DNA from: Myxococcales bacterium
GTDB lineage: Bacteria > Myxococcota_A > Polyangia > Polyangiales > Houyiibacteriaceae
Reading direction: 5' to 3'
Length of the DNA stretch: 42,907 bases
Assembly: GCA_029862185.1 (NCBI GenBank)
Contig: JAOTXX010000031.1
Span: 1 to 42,907 of the forward strand
This document shows positions 16,712 through 26,827 of this stretch, in pieces; position 1 is the first letter of the stretch, and the number at the start of each line of letters is the position of its first letter. Under the pieces are notes generated by a model. The model ran no database searches. It was given only the letters and a program-made list of their open reading frames with translations, and was not told the origin of the DNA. The translations under genes and the position numbers were made by a program.

Positions 16712-17791
16712 ATGCGCTACTTATTTGGATCGATGGGCCTATGTGGCCTCGCCCTGGCTGCGGTTGGCGGCTGCAGCGACACCAACCCGCCGAGCAGGAC
16801 CTACGATTTCAGCGCGGTCGACTCGGCGGTCGCGGACTTCATGGACGCGTACGGCGTGTCCGGTCTCACGCTGGCCGTGGTGCACAAAGACGATGGTCAA
16901 ATTTACGAGATGGGCTATGGCGATTTCGACCGTGAACGGGTGAGTCTGATCGCGTCTACGAGCAAAGTCCTCTCGGCAGGGGTCATTTTGACGCTGGTGG
17001 ACGATGGGGTGCTCGAGCTCGATCGGCCCGTCGCTCAGTATCTCGACTGGGGCGACCAACATCCGACTGCGACCATCCGGTCGCTCCTATCGATGATGTC
17101 GGGCATCCCCGAAGATGATCCCTGCGTCAGGGACCCCGCGGACAGCATGCAAGATTGTGCACGCGTGGTGTTCCAAGACGAAAGCCAGTCCGTTCCGACG
17201 GGCGAGAAGTTCCAGTACAGCGCGGATGCCTGGCAGCTGGCCGGTGCGGTCGCTGAAGTCGTTTCGGGAAGGACCTGGGCAGAGCTGGTTGACGAAAGGC
17301 TCGTTACTCCTTGCGGCCTCACGAACACGGCCTACCGGAACGTCGACTCATCCAAACCTTATGCCGACGCGCTCGATGGTGAACCCGCGGCCATCCCACC
17401 GTCCGACAACCCCGTCATTGCCGGTGGCGCTTACACGACCATCGGCGACTACAGCGAAGTATTGTTGATGCACCTCCGCGGCGGAAGGTGTGGCGAGCAG
17501 CGGGTCCTATCGACGGCCATGGTGCAGACCATGCAGGAGGCTCTGGTGCCGGAGGGCGTGCCTTTGCCGATCTGGAGGTTCGAGGCCGTGAACTACGGCA
17601 TGGGTTGGTGGTGGTTCGAGGATGGGCCAGCGCCATTCGTGGACACCGGCGCTTGGGGCGCGCGGTCGGTTCTCCATCCCGACGAGGGTTGGGGGGCAAT
17701 CCTGATCATCGAAGCGAATACCGCCGTCGGAAGCATCATGTACCGCGACATCGTTCCTTTCATTCGCGAAGCCGTGGCCGAGGCCAACTAA
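16712..17791 (+). CDS. Lipid-anchored serine hydrolase of the class C beta-lactamase / penicillin-binding fold
   Basis: 359 aa. Signal peptide MRYLFGSMGLCGL with lipobox ending at Cys21. The catalytic SxxK is STSK (Ser82, Lys85) and the Tyr motif is YSA (Tyr169) in KFQYSADAWQLAG. The third motif is probably in VDTGAWGARSVLHP. The family includes esterases, D-aminopeptidases and beta-lactamases; these residues do not show which substrate is used. The domain starts after about 30 residues, in FSAVDSAVADFMDAYGVSGLTLAVV. The leader (16701-16729) copies that of the gene upstream, with 27 of 29 bases identical. Cysteine pairs in PCVRDPADSMQDC suggest an oxidising, extracytoplasmic location. Confidence 0.85.
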   Translation: MRYLFGSMGLCGLALAAVGGCSDTNPPSRTYDFSAVDSAVADFMDAYGVSGLTLAVVHKDDGQIYEMGYGDFDRERVSLIASTSKVLSAGVILTLVDDGVLELDRPVAQYLDWGDQHPTATIRSLLSMMSGIPEDDPCVRDPADSMQDCARVVFQDESQSVPTGEKFQYSADAWQLAGAVAEVVSGRTWAELVDERLVTPCGLTNTAYRNVDSSKPYADALDGEPAAIPPSDNPVIAGGAYTTIGDYSEVLLMHLRGGRCGEQRVLSTAMVQTMQEALVPEGVPLPIWRFEAVNYGMGWWWFEDGPAPFVDTGAWGARSVLHPDEGWGAILIIEANTAVGSIMYRDIVPFIREAVAEAN

Positions 17792-17902
17792 GAATAGACT
17801 ATTGGGCGGGCGCTTCCCGTGACCCGGAGCGGCAGACTGCAATTTGGGCAGAAACGCAGGAAAACAAACGGCCACGCGGCCAGTTCGCAGGCGCGCCCCG
17901 AT

Positions 17903-19717
17903 CTACTCCGCAGCCGCCGGCCTCACGCTGCTCCTCGGTTGTGGCTGGGGCAGCACGATCGAAAACGCGGTCCGTCCGGGCTCGCTGTCCACCGTCACGC
18001 TCCCACCGTGGTCCTCCACGATGCTCTGCACGATCGCGAGACCCAGGCCGGTGCCGCCCTTTTTGCCGTGCGTCGTAAACGACTCGAACAGGCGCTCGCG
18101 AATCTCTTCGGAGACGCCCGGGCCGTCATCGGCGAAGGTCAAGACGAGGTCGCCGCCCTCGGAGCGGTCGACTTCGAGGCGGCAGACACCGCCTTGGTCG
18201 CCGATGGCTTCGGCTGCGTTGCGTGCAAGGTTGTGAAAGACGCGCTGCATCTTTTCCTCATCGAAGTGGGCTACGCCACGGTCGCTGAGGGCGAGCTCGA
18301 GGCGGATGCCACGCTCGGCGAGCTCGGGCTTGAGTTGTTCGGCGAGGTCTTCGAAAAAGGTGTGAAGGTAGACCCGCCGAATCAGGATCCGCCGCTCGCC
18401 TTTCGCGAAGGCTAGGGTCTCGCCCATCATGGTCGTCAGGAGCTGGACCTGGCGCCGGACCGAAGCGGCGAGCGCCCGCCGCTCGTCTTCGTCGCCCTCT
18501 TGGACGAGCATCTGCGTGTAGCCGGAGATGACCGTCAGGGGGGTCTTCAAATCATGGAGCATGCTCGAAAGGAAGCGGCCGAGCGTGGTCAGGCGCTCCT
18601 GGCGGGCCTTCTGCGCACGCGACTGCGCCTGGGCGATCGCAGTCGATAGATGCCCGGCAATGACCGTCGCCATCTTGAGGTCGTCGTCGATGAATGGGGC
18701 CCGGCCGCCCGACTTGTTGAGGAGCTGCAGGGCTCCCGAGCCGTCGTCCCAGCGCAACGGAACGCAGAGAACCGACTTCGGATGATACCCAACCTCGTGC
18801 GAAATGTGCGTCGAGTGTCGCGGATCTTCTTCCGCCTCGTTGACGATTTGTGGCCGGCCGTTTTCAGCGACCCAGCCCGAGATCCCCTGGCCCGCTTTGA
18901 TCTTCATCTTCTTTACGCGGTCTGGCTCGCCACCGACTGCCGCGCGAAAAGTGAGGTCGCCGGTGTATTCATCCGCGATCAGAATGGACGCCGCCTCGGC
19001 GTCGGTGGCGCGCATCGTTCGAGCCAGCACACCGGCCAAGAGGTCGTCGAGCTCCATCGCGCTCGCCGCGACTTGGGTGATCTCGAACAGAACATCCAGC
19101 TCGCGGATCTTCTTCTCGAGTTTCTCTTTGGTATCGAGCAGCTCGATGTTCTTACCGACCACCGAAAGAAATAGCTTCGAGTTCTCGATCGACACGGCCG
19201 CGTGGCTTGCGAGCGCCGTCAGCAGCGCCTCATCGCCGACGGTGAAGTGCCCCTCATGCTTGTTGAGCACTTGCACCACGCCGATGGTGCGGCCGTGCTG
19301 GTTCTTCATCGGCACGCAAAGGGTCGAGCGCGTCCGGTACCCCGTCTCCCTGTCCCAGGCCGCGTCGAAGCGCACGTCCTGGTAGGCGTCCTTGATATTG
19401 AGCGGCCGACCCGTGCTTGCCACCGCTCCGGCGAGGCCCTCGCCCGGTTTCAGGCGAATCTCGTGGACCTCGTCGCCCTGAGCCACCTTGGACCAGAGCT
19501 CGTCGGTTTCCTCATCCAGCAGGTAGAGCGTCGACCGGTCGGCCTCCATCAACTCGGAGATCCGGTCGAGAATCATGTCGAGCAGCTCGCCGAGGTCGAG
19601 CGTCGAACCGAGCGCCGAGCTGATGTCTTGAAGCGCCCGCAGCTTGGCCCGCTCGCGCTCTACGACGTTTTGCAGTCGCAGCGCCTCCGTGCCGTCTCGA
19701 TCGCCATCTGAAGCCAT
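17903..19717 (-). CDS. GAF-GAF sensor histidine kinase
   Basis: 604 aa from the ATG at 19717 (MASDGDRDGTEAL). Longer upstream readings run into the LysM gene in another frame and are low-complexity, so they are rejected. Two GAF domains (about 30-180 and 205-370) are joined by a coiled coil (LLDTKEKLEKKIRELD). The kinase core has H-box SSMLHDLKTPLTVISGY, N-box HNLARNAAEAIGD, G1 DDGPGV and G2 GTGLGLAI, so it should autophosphorylate and pass phosphate to a response regulator. No receiver partner is adjacent; the HD-GYP regulator at 9322 is one candidate in the window. No membrane helix is seen. The gene follows the LysM gene by 56 bp. Confidence 0.93.
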   Translation of the reverse strand: MASDGDRDGTEALRLQNVVERERAKLRALQDISSALGSTLDLGELLDMILDRISELMEADRSTLYLLDEETDELWSKVAQGDEVHEIRLKPGEGLAGAVASTGRPLNIKDAYQDVRFDAAWDRETGYRTRSTLCVPMKNQHGRTIGVVQVLNKHEGHFTVGDEALLTALASHAAVSIENSKLFLSVVGKNIELLDTKEKLEKKIRELDVLFEITQVAASAMELDDLLAGVLARTMRATDAEAASILIADEYTGDLTFRAAVGGEPDRVKKMKIKAGQGISGWVAENGRPQIVNEAEEDPRHSTHISHEVGYHPKSVLCVPLRWDDGSGALQLLNKSGGRAPFIDDDLKMATVIAGHLSTAIAQAQSRAQKARQERLTTLGRFLSSMLHDLKTPLTVISGYTQMLVQEGDEDERRALAASVRRQVQLLTTMMGETLAFAKGERRILIRRVYLHTFFEDLAEQLKPELAERGIRLELALSDRGVAHFDEEKMQRVFHNLARNAAEAIGDQGGVCRLEVDRSEGGDLVLTFADDGPGVSEEIRERLFESFTTHGKKGGTGLGLAIVQSIVEDHGGSVTVDSEPGRTAFSIVLPQPQPRSSVRPAAAE

Positions 19718-19719
19718 AC

Positions 19720-19733
19720 GGAGTCGATACTCC
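19720..19733 (-). promoter_or_regulatory. Small hairpin beside the histidine-kinase ribosome binding site
   Basis: On the minus strand GGAGT-ATCG-ACTCC lies directly before the ATG. Its left arm is part of the GGGGGAG Shine-Dalgarno sequence, so it may reduce translation. Confidence 0.3.
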
Positions 19734-19773
19734 CCCAAAGCGGGGCATGGAAGCAACGACCTTCGCGCGGGCT

Positions 19774-20835
19774 CTATTCCCCTTGGCGCAATTCCGCGCG
19801 ATCGCCCATGCGAACGGCCCTGGTGGCTCGCTCGAGGAGGATCGCCGTCGTATTGGGCTGCACATTGACCGCCCGTCCGATCGCGACGACCTCCCAGGGG
19901 TAGCTCTCCGGCTCGTCTGGCAACGGCACCGTCGTCTCGATCTCGCGGCCGATGCTTCCTTCCGCGCTCCTGCGCCACTCGTCGCCTTGGCGAACCACGT
20001 AGAAGCGATTTCCAAGGACGACGCCCTGCTCTTCGCCGACGTTCACGAAGACGATCTGGTTGGTCGACGGGAGCTTACGAGGGTAAAGGCTGGCCACGAC
20101 TCTGGCGCGAAGCGATCGTTCGGCGGGGACGACGTCGACCCAGTAGAAATTCCGCTCCAAGGGCGCGAGCCGGAAGCCGCGCTCCAGACCTTCGAGCGCG
20201 TTCGTGACTACGGCGTGACCGACCTGGCGCCTCTCGTCGTAGTCATCGAGCCGGACCTGGCCGAGAAGGCGCACCAGTGTCCCCCGTTCCCAGGATTCGC
20301 GCTCGGCCCTCTCGATCGTCCGGAACACCGTGTAGGTACGGCCGATCTCCGGCTCCACGCCTTTGTCGAAGCGGACGTACACCACGTCGGTGTCGATCAT
20401 CATCATTTGCTCTTCTTTCGCGCCAATGATGTAGCCAGCGTCCGTGAGCGCATTGTCATTCAGAAAGCCGTACTCCGCCTGGTAGACCGCGTGCGTCGTG
20501 GAGGGCCTGTACTTGGTCCGCTTGAAGCCGCGGGGAGCCGTGTCGACCGCCGAGCCATCGCCCGGGCGAAGCTGAACCGTCGCGTCAGGGTAGATCCAAT
20601 GCGGGTTGGTGATCTCGGGGTTGTATGACCAGACCTGCGGCCACCGGTATGGATCGCCGTAGTACGTCTGGGTAATGTCCCAGAGCGTGTCGCCTTCTTT
20701 GACCGTGTGCGAATTGGGCACGTCCGATGGGACCTTCACGGTTGCCTCTTCGGTTCCCTGGTCTTCACCGCCCTGTGCGATTGCCGTGCCCGTTATCAGC
20801 ATAGCCACCATGCTCGTCCATCCCACCAGCTTCAT
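19774..20835 (-). CDS. Secreted LysM-domain protein
   Basis: 353 aa with an N-terminal signal peptide (MKLVGWTSMVAMLITGTAIAQ). The LysM domain (about 42-92) reads HTVKEGDTLWDITQTYYGD with WPQVWSYNPEITNPHWIYPD, the usual peptidoglycan-binding pattern. The remaining 250 residues, with YVRFDKGVEPEIGRTYTVFR and VNVGEEQGVVLGNRFYVVR, look like a beta-rich domain seen with LysM in Myxococcota-type proteins; its role is not known. Start and stop overlap the upstream lipoprotein gene by 4 bases (ATGA), so the two are co-translated. Confidence 0.85.
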   Translation of the reverse strand: MKLVGWTSMVAMLITGTAIAQGGEDQGTEEATVKVPSDVPNSHTVKEGDTLWDITQTYYGDPYRWPQVWSYNPEITNPHWIYPDATVQLRPGDGSAVDTAPRGFKRTKYRPSTTHAVYQAEYGFLNDNALTDAGYIIGAKEEQMMMIDTDVVYVRFDKGVEPEIGRTYTVFRTIERAERESWERGTLVRLLGQVRLDDYDERRQVGHAVVTNALEGLERGFRLAPLERNFYWVDVVPAERSLRARVVASLYPRKLPSTNQIVFVNVGEEQGVVLGNRFYVVRQGDEWRRSAEGSIGREIETTVPLPDEPESYPWEVVAIGRAVNVQPNTTAILLERATRAVRMGDRAELRQGE

Positions 20836-21620
20836 GATGCGTCCTCCCGCAGCGCCAACCGCGCCGCCGCGGTATTCGGGAACTGCTCCCTAACTTTGTC
20901 GAAGTAAGCCTGAGCACGAGCAGTATCACCGCGTCTCAGATAGATTTGCCCAATCCGGTAGAGCGCGTCCGGAGCCTTGTTTTCCCAGGCGTGCAGCTTC
21001 TCGATCCGCTGGAAGTACTCGAGCGCACGATCGTACTCGTGGCGCAAATAGTAAATCTCGCCGCTCCAATAGAGCGCGTTGTCCGTGTACGGATGACTCG
21101 GGTGCTCGGACGCAAACGCGTCGAGCTCCAGCAGGGCGTCGTTGAATTTCTGCTCCCGGATCAAGCTCAGTGCGCGGCGGTACCCTTCAACGTTGACCTC
21201 TTGACGCTGGGGCGCGTCGGCGGACTGCGGCTCGACGAAGTCGGGCATCTCCGGGATGTCCGCCGTCGTCGGCAAACGTTCGTCGACAATCTCGCCGTCG
21301 ATGCGAAGGACAGGCTCCATCGCGAGCTCGCCCTCCCCGTTCTTCGCCCACGGCAGCCCGACGTCGCGCGCGCTGCTCTTCGATCGCTCCGAGGAAAAGC
21401 TCTTGTCTCCCTTGAGCTCTTGCACCTCCGCGCGCGCCAGGGCGAGCTGGCCTCGAACCGTTCGAAGCTCTTGTTCCTGATCTTCGAATTGCACGCGAAG
21501 CGCGGTCAGCTCGGCGCCGCGAGCGGCCTCATCGGACGCAGTTCGGGCGTTCGAATACGCTCCCACCGAGCTGCACCCGATCAAGGTCGATACACTGGCC
21601 ACTGTGAAGAGCGTCTTCAC
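20832..21620 (-). CDS. CpoB/YbgF-like lipoprotein with coiled coil and TPR repeats
   Basis: 262 aa from a GTG at 21620 (MKTLFTVASVSTLIGC), chosen because it follows a GGGA ribosome binding site and gives a clean lipoprotein signal. A TTG five codons earlier is also open. After the lipid-modified Cys there is a coiled coil (LTALRVQFEDQEQELRTVRG), an Asp/Glu/Pro-rich linker and C-terminal TPRs (YRRALSLIREQKFNDALLEL, NALYWSGEIYYLRHEYDRAL, DALYRIGQIYLRRGDTARA), the layout of CpoB/YbgF, which coordinates cell-wall synthesis with outer-membrane constriction. Classical YbgF is soluble and next to pal; here no Tol-Pal gene is adjacent. It overlaps the LysM gene by four bases. Confidence 0.8.
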   Translation of the reverse strand: MKTLFTVASVSTLIGCSSVGAYSNARTASDEAARGAELTALRVQFEDQEQELRTVRGQLALARAEVQELKGDKSFSSERSKSSARDVGLPWAKNGEGELAMEPVLRIDGEIVDERLPTTADIPEMPDFVEPQSADAPQRQEVNVEGYRRALSLIREQKFNDALLELDAFASEHPSHPYTDNALYWSGEIYYLRHEYDRALEYFQRIEKLHAWENKAPDALYRIGQIYLRRGDTARAQAYFDKVREQFPNTAAARLALREDAS

Positions 21621-21639
21621 GGCATAATCCCGCAACTGA

Positions 21640-21669
21640 ATCGTAGGTAAGCCAGCGGACTCACGTCAA
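21640..21669 (-). promoter_or_regulatory. Promoter of the CpoB-like / LysM operon
   Basis: Minus strand: TTGACG (21664-21669), an 18-nt spacer and TACGAT (21640-21645). It lies just after accA and gives a short leader before the GTG at 21620. Confidence 0.5.
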
Positions 21670-21681
21670 AAAAGGCGTGCC

Positions 21682-22638
21682 CTACCGCCAGGTCCCAAGT
21701 GCGCGAAATCGCTGATATCGCTGGGAGACCAGCTCCTCGCCGCAAAGACCGCGCAATCCGTCCAGGTGATGGCTCAGGCGCTCCCGGAGCGACTCCGCGG
21801 CCGTTTCCGGCCTTCGGTGCGCCCCACCGGCCGGCTCCGGCACCACTTCGTCGACGACGCCCAGGCGCCTGGCGTCGCTCGCAAGAAGTCGAAGTTGCTC
21901 CGCCGCGTCCGCGACCCGCGCCCCGTCCCGCCAGAGAATCGACGCGCAGCCCTCTGGGGTGATCACGCTATACGTCGCGTACTCGAACATCAGCACCCGA
22001 TTGGCCACCCCGATCGCAAGGGCGCCCCCGGAGCCGCCCTCTCCGATGATGGTCGTGAGAACTGGCACCCGCAGCCCGCTCATCACTTCGATCGAGCGGC
22101 CGATGGCCTCGGCCTGGCCTCGCTCTTCGGCGCCGAGCCCTGGATACGCCCCGGGCGTATCGATGAACGTGAAGACGGCGCGCCCGGCCTGCTCGGCGAG
22201 CTGCATCACGCGGATCGCCTTTCGATAGCCCTCCGGATGCGCCATGCCGAAGTTTCGGTGCGCCTTGTCCTTGGCGGTTCGGCCTTTTTGGTGGCCCACA
22301 ATCGCAATGATTTCACCTTCGAAGCGCGCAAACCCAGCAATGATCGCAGGGTCGTCGCGGAACGTTCGGTCGCCGTGCATCTCGACGAAGTCCTCGAACA
22401 GGAGCGCGATGTAATCTCGAAAGTACGGCCTGTCGGGATGCCGGCTGAGCTGGACCTTCTTCCACACGTCGAGATCCGCGTAGAGCTCGCGCTGCAGATG
22501 CTCGGCCCGCGCCTCCAGGGCGCCGATCTCGCCGTCGATCGCCTCGGCCTCCGGGGCGCCTGCCTCGGTCAGCGCCTTGAGGGCGGCGATCCGCTCCTCG
22601 AGCTCGACCAGGGGCGCTTCGAAGTCCAGGTGGGCCAT
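21682..22638 (-). CDS. accA: Acetyl-CoA carboxylase carboxyltransferase subunit alpha
   Basis: 318 aa from MAHLDFEAPLVELEERI, matching the 319-aa E. coli protein and its N-terminal DFEQP segment; ATG (22656) and TTG (22674) starts upstream are less likely. With AccD it transfers carboxyl from biotin to acetyl-CoA to make malonyl-CoA for fatty-acid synthesis. Seen: SRHPDRPYFRDYI, HGDRTFRDDPAIIAG, GHQKGRTAKDKAHRNFGM, FIDTPGAYPGLGAEERGQ and GEGGSGGALAI with the CoA/biotin-site glycines, then MFEYATYSVITPEGCASILW. accD is not in the window. It follows the FHA-cyclase gene on the same strand. Confidence 0.95.
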   Translation of the reverse strand: MAHLDFEAPLVELEERIAALKALTEAGAPEAEAIDGEIGALEARAEHLQRELYADLDVWKKVQLSRHPDRPYFRDYIALLFEDFVEMHGDRTFRDDPAIIAGFARFEGEIIAIVGHQKGRTAKDKAHRNFGMAHPEGYRKAIRVMQLAEQAGRAVFTFIDTPGAYPGLGAEERGQAEAIGRSIEVMSGLRVPVLTTIIGEGGSGGALAIGVANRVLMFEYATYSVITPEGCASILWRDGARVADAAEQLRLLASDARRLGVVDEVVPEPAGGAHRRPETAAESLRERLSHHLDGLRGLCGEELVSQRYQRFRALGTWR

Positions 22639-22686
22639 CCGCCTGGTGCTTCGCATATCTATCGGGGGCGGCAAGCTCCGGGAGGC

Positions 22687-24312
22687 TCATTCGGGCTCGG
22701 CGCAATCGATCAGCTCGAAAACCCGAATCGGCCGGGCCTTGCCCTTCACCTTCTCCTGAGGGAGCTCCTCGAATGCGAAGCCACCGGTGAGCTTTTCGAC
22801 GGTGCCTTCGGAAAGCAGAGTCTGTCCCGGTTTGGCCAGCGAGCAGAGCCGTGCGCCGGTGTTCACCGGGTCACCGATGACGGTGTATTCGAGGGCCTGG
22901 CTGCTTCCGATATATCCGGCAACCACGTCCCCCGTGTTGATGCCGATTCCAATTTCGAACGGAGGCAGACCGTGCGCTTCGTGCCGCTCGTTGAGGTTGG
23001 AGAGCGCTTCTTGCATTTCGAGCGCTGCGCGAACCGCGCGGTCCGCGTCGTCGTCATGTGCAACCGGCGATCCAAAGAGCACCATCATCTCGTCCCCAAT
23101 GAACTTGTCGAGCGTCCCTTCGTAGCGGAACACGATTTCGACCATGCGCTCGAAGTATTCGTTGAGGGCGTCCACCACGATTTCGGGTTCGTGGGATTCG
23201 CTCATGCTGGTGAAGCCGCGAATGTCGGCAAACAGGATGGTCGTTTCCCGAAGCTCGCCGCCTTTGGCCACCTCGAGCTGTCCGGAAAGGACCTGCTCCG
23301 CGATGGCCGGCGAGAGCAGCCGCCGAAATCGCTCGCGCATGACGGCCTCTTGCTCGATCCGTTTTGCAAAGAGGGTGTTCTGGACGGCAATCGCCGCTTG
23401 GCTGGCGACGGTTTCGAAGAGCGCCAGATCTTTGTCGGTGAACGCATGCGTGGCGAGCTTCGAGTCGAGCATCATCACCCCCAGGACGGTGTCTCCTTGG
23501 AGCAACGGGACACACATCGTCGAGCGGATGCCCTGCATGATGACCGACTGCGCGCTTTGAAAACGAGCGTCGGCCGAAGCGTCGTGCGAGAGCACCGCTT
23601 CCTTTTCGCGAACGACCGTGTCGAGCACGGTTTTGGAGACCACGACCTCTTGGTTCGGGTCGACGTCCTCCGCCGAGCGCACCGAAACCGGTTCCAGAAC
23701 GTTCTGCTCGTTGTGCAGGAGCACGACGCCGCGGTCTGCGGGAACCAGACGAAAGGCGACCTCGAGAATCTTGCTGCAAAGTGCGGTGATGCTGGTTCCA
23801 AGCTCGATTGCGCGGGTAACCTCGTAACTTGCGCGGAGCTTCTCGTAGTCGCGACGCAAAGACGCGTCGTCTTGAACCAGCTCCTCGGCGAAAAAAGTCT
23901 TGTCGGCGAGTGCCGACACCTTGGCCCGGATCAGCGGGCCGGCGTTCGTGTCGCCGATCTTGAATCGGTTGGTGGCCTCGCGCGGCTCGTCGTTCAGCAG
24001 TGCGTCGAAGGAGAGCGAAGTGGCCCGGTCGGGCGGGTCGAAAATGATGCGCGTCGATCCAATCGTGATCTCGTCACCGGGCTCGAGCGACTGCTGGCCC
24101 TCGACGCGGTCCCCGTTGATGTACGTGCCGTTGAGCGAGCCCAGGTCCTTGAGGACGTACTCGTCCCCTATCAGCTCGATGTGGCAATGCTCCTTGGAGA
24201 CCACCCGGTCGAGGACCTGGTGGGTGTTCCTTGGATGCCGCCCAAGCGAGTTATGACGGAAGAGCTGACGCTCCTGCCGCCCGCTTGGCCCGATGATGCT
24301 GATGCGAGCCAT
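22687..24312 (-). CDS. FHA-GAF-class III nucleotide cyclase
   Basis: 541 aa. The FHA domain (1-95) shows NSLGRHPRNTHQV, VSKEHCHIEL and GSLNGTYINGD. A GAF domain (about 170-320) includes VLLHNEQNVLEP and RSTMCVPLLQGDTVLGVMML. The C-terminal cyclase (about 345-535) has metal Asp in LFADIRGFTSMSE, Lys in DKFIGDEMMVLFGSP with the second metal Asp, and YTVIGDPVNTGARLC with the transition-state Arg. The Lys plus Asp pattern fits adenylyl cyclase, so cAMP is the likely product. Binding of a phosphoprotein or small ligand at FHA or GAF probably controls activity. A promoter-like pair precedes it even though rpoZ is upstream. Confidence 0.92.
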   Translation of the reverse strand: MARISIIGPSGRQERQLFRHNSLGRHPRNTHQVLDRVVSKEHCHIELIGDEYVLKDLGSLNGTYINGDRVEGQQSLEPGDEITIGSTRIIFDPPDRATSLSFDALLNDEPREATNRFKIGDTNAGPLIRAKVSALADKTFFAEELVQDDASLRRDYEKLRASYEVTRAIELGTSITALCSKILEVAFRLVPADRGVVLLHNEQNVLEPVSVRSAEDVDPNQEVVVSKTVLDTVVREKEAVLSHDASADARFQSAQSVIMQGIRSTMCVPLLQGDTVLGVMMLDSKLATHAFTDKDLALFETVASQAAIAVQNTLFAKRIEQEAVMRERFRRLLSPAIAEQVLSGQLEVAKGGELRETTILFADIRGFTSMSESHEPEIVVDALNEYFERMVEIVFRYEGTLDKFIGDEMMVLFGSPVAHDDDADRAVRAALEMQEALSNLNERHEAHGLPPFEIGIGINTGDVVAGYIGSSQALEYTVIGDPVNTGARLCSLAKPGQTLLSEGTVEKLTGGFAFEELPQEKVKGKARPIRVFELIDCAEPE

Positions 24313-24324
24313 GACCCCAACATC

Positions 24325-24353
24325 AGGCTACCTGGGGCCTTCTCCGCCTGCAA
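24325..24353 (-). promoter_or_regulatory. Promoter of the FHA-GAF cyclase gene
   Basis: Minus strand: TTGCAG (24348-24353), a 17-nt spacer and TAGCCT (24325-24330), 12 nt before the ATG. It may allow transcription separate from rpoZ. Confidence 0.45.
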
Positions 24354-24387
24354 AGATGGGGCGAACGCCGAGAACCTGAGACCTGGC

Positions 24388-24633
24388 TCAGGCCTGCGAA
24401 TCGTTGGCTTTGGTCTCGACGATGAACTCTTCGACCGCCGCCCTGACCGAGCTGGCGAAGTAGACCTTTTGGTCGGCGATTTCGCGCAGCGCCGTCACGA
24501 TGGGACGGTTCCTGCTGTGGACCAGCGCCGGGGCGCCCTTGATGAGCTGGCGGGTCCGCCGTGCGGCCAAGATGACCAGCGCAAAGCGGTTTTCCTGGTG
24601 TTCCAAGCAGTCTTCGACGGTGACGCGTGCCAT
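24388..24633 (-). CDS. rpoZ: RNA polymerase omega subunit
   Basis: 81 aa. Omega binds beta-prime and assists RNA polymerase assembly and ppGpp response. [30 protein letters not shown] is the family's N-terminal signature, seen at residues 1-30, and [12 protein letters not shown] follows the pattern. The ATG at 24633 comes 9 nt after TAGCCT, with no Shine-Dalgarno sequence. It is divergent from groES and upstream of the FHA-GAF cyclase gene. Confidence 0.93.
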   Translation of the reverse strand: MARVTVEDCLEHQENRFALVILAARRTRQLIKGAPALVHSRNRPIVTALREIADQKVYFASSVRAAVEEFIVETKANDSQA

Positions 24634-24642
24634 AGTCGCGGG

Positions 24643-24671
24643 AGGCTAGCAGGGGGACCCCGGACCGGCAA
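24643..24671 (-). promoter_or_regulatory. Promoter of rpoZ, leaderless layout
   Basis: Minus strand: TTGCCG (24666-24671), a 17-nt spacer and TAGCCT (24643-24648), then 9 nt to the ATG. Confidence 0.5.
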
Positions 24672-24712
24672 ATCCGGCGTCGCGGCCTTGGGAGAAAGCG
24701 GGCGCCCATGGC

Positions 24713-24740
24713 TTGACTCCCCAACGTTCGTGACTAGGTT
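24713..24740 (+). promoter_or_regulatory. Promoter of groESL
   Basis: TTGACT (24713-24718), a 16-nt spacer and TAGGTT (24735-24740). The CIRCE operator begins 10 nt downstream, so the start site is likely inside or beside the operator. Confidence 0.6.
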
Positions 24741-24749
24741 GCCGGCCCA

Positions 24750-24776
24750 TCAGCACTCTCCATCATCGAGTGCTAA
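24750..24776. promoter_or_regulatory. CIRCE element (HrcA operator)
   Basis: TCAGCACTC, a 9-nt spacer and GAGTGCTAA. It matches the CIRCE consensus (TTAGCACTC-N9-GAGTGCTAA) at 17 of 18 arm positions; the right arm is perfect. HrcA repressor binding there would block groESL transcription until heat shock. Confidence 0.93.
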
Positions 24777-24819
24777 TCAAGCTAGCGGGTAGCGAAACTG
24801 CCCGATTAGGGAGGAATAA

Positions 24820-26758
<1,939 letters not shown>

Positions 26759-26780
26759 AGAACGCCTAGCTCGAACTGAG

Positions 26781-26810
26781 AAAGCCGGAGCATTCGTGCT
26801 TCGGCTTTTT
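26781..26810 (+). terminator. Intrinsic terminator of groESL
   Basis: AAAGCCGGAGCA (26781-26792), TTCG tetraloop and TGCTTCGGCTTT (26797-26808) followed by TT: a 12-bp stem with one wobble pair, a stable UUCG loop and a U-run. Confidence 0.93.
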
Positions 26811-26827
26811 CGTTTAAGGCATGCATG

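Noticed and set aside
19718-19978. N-terminal extension of the histidine kinase
   Set aside because: Arg/Gly-rich and overlapping the LysM gene; the ATG at 19717 with its ribosome binding site is preferred.
21766-24792. 1008-aa plus-strand frame
   Set aside because: It covers accA, the cyclase gene and rpoZ on the other strand, all of which have strong family motifs.
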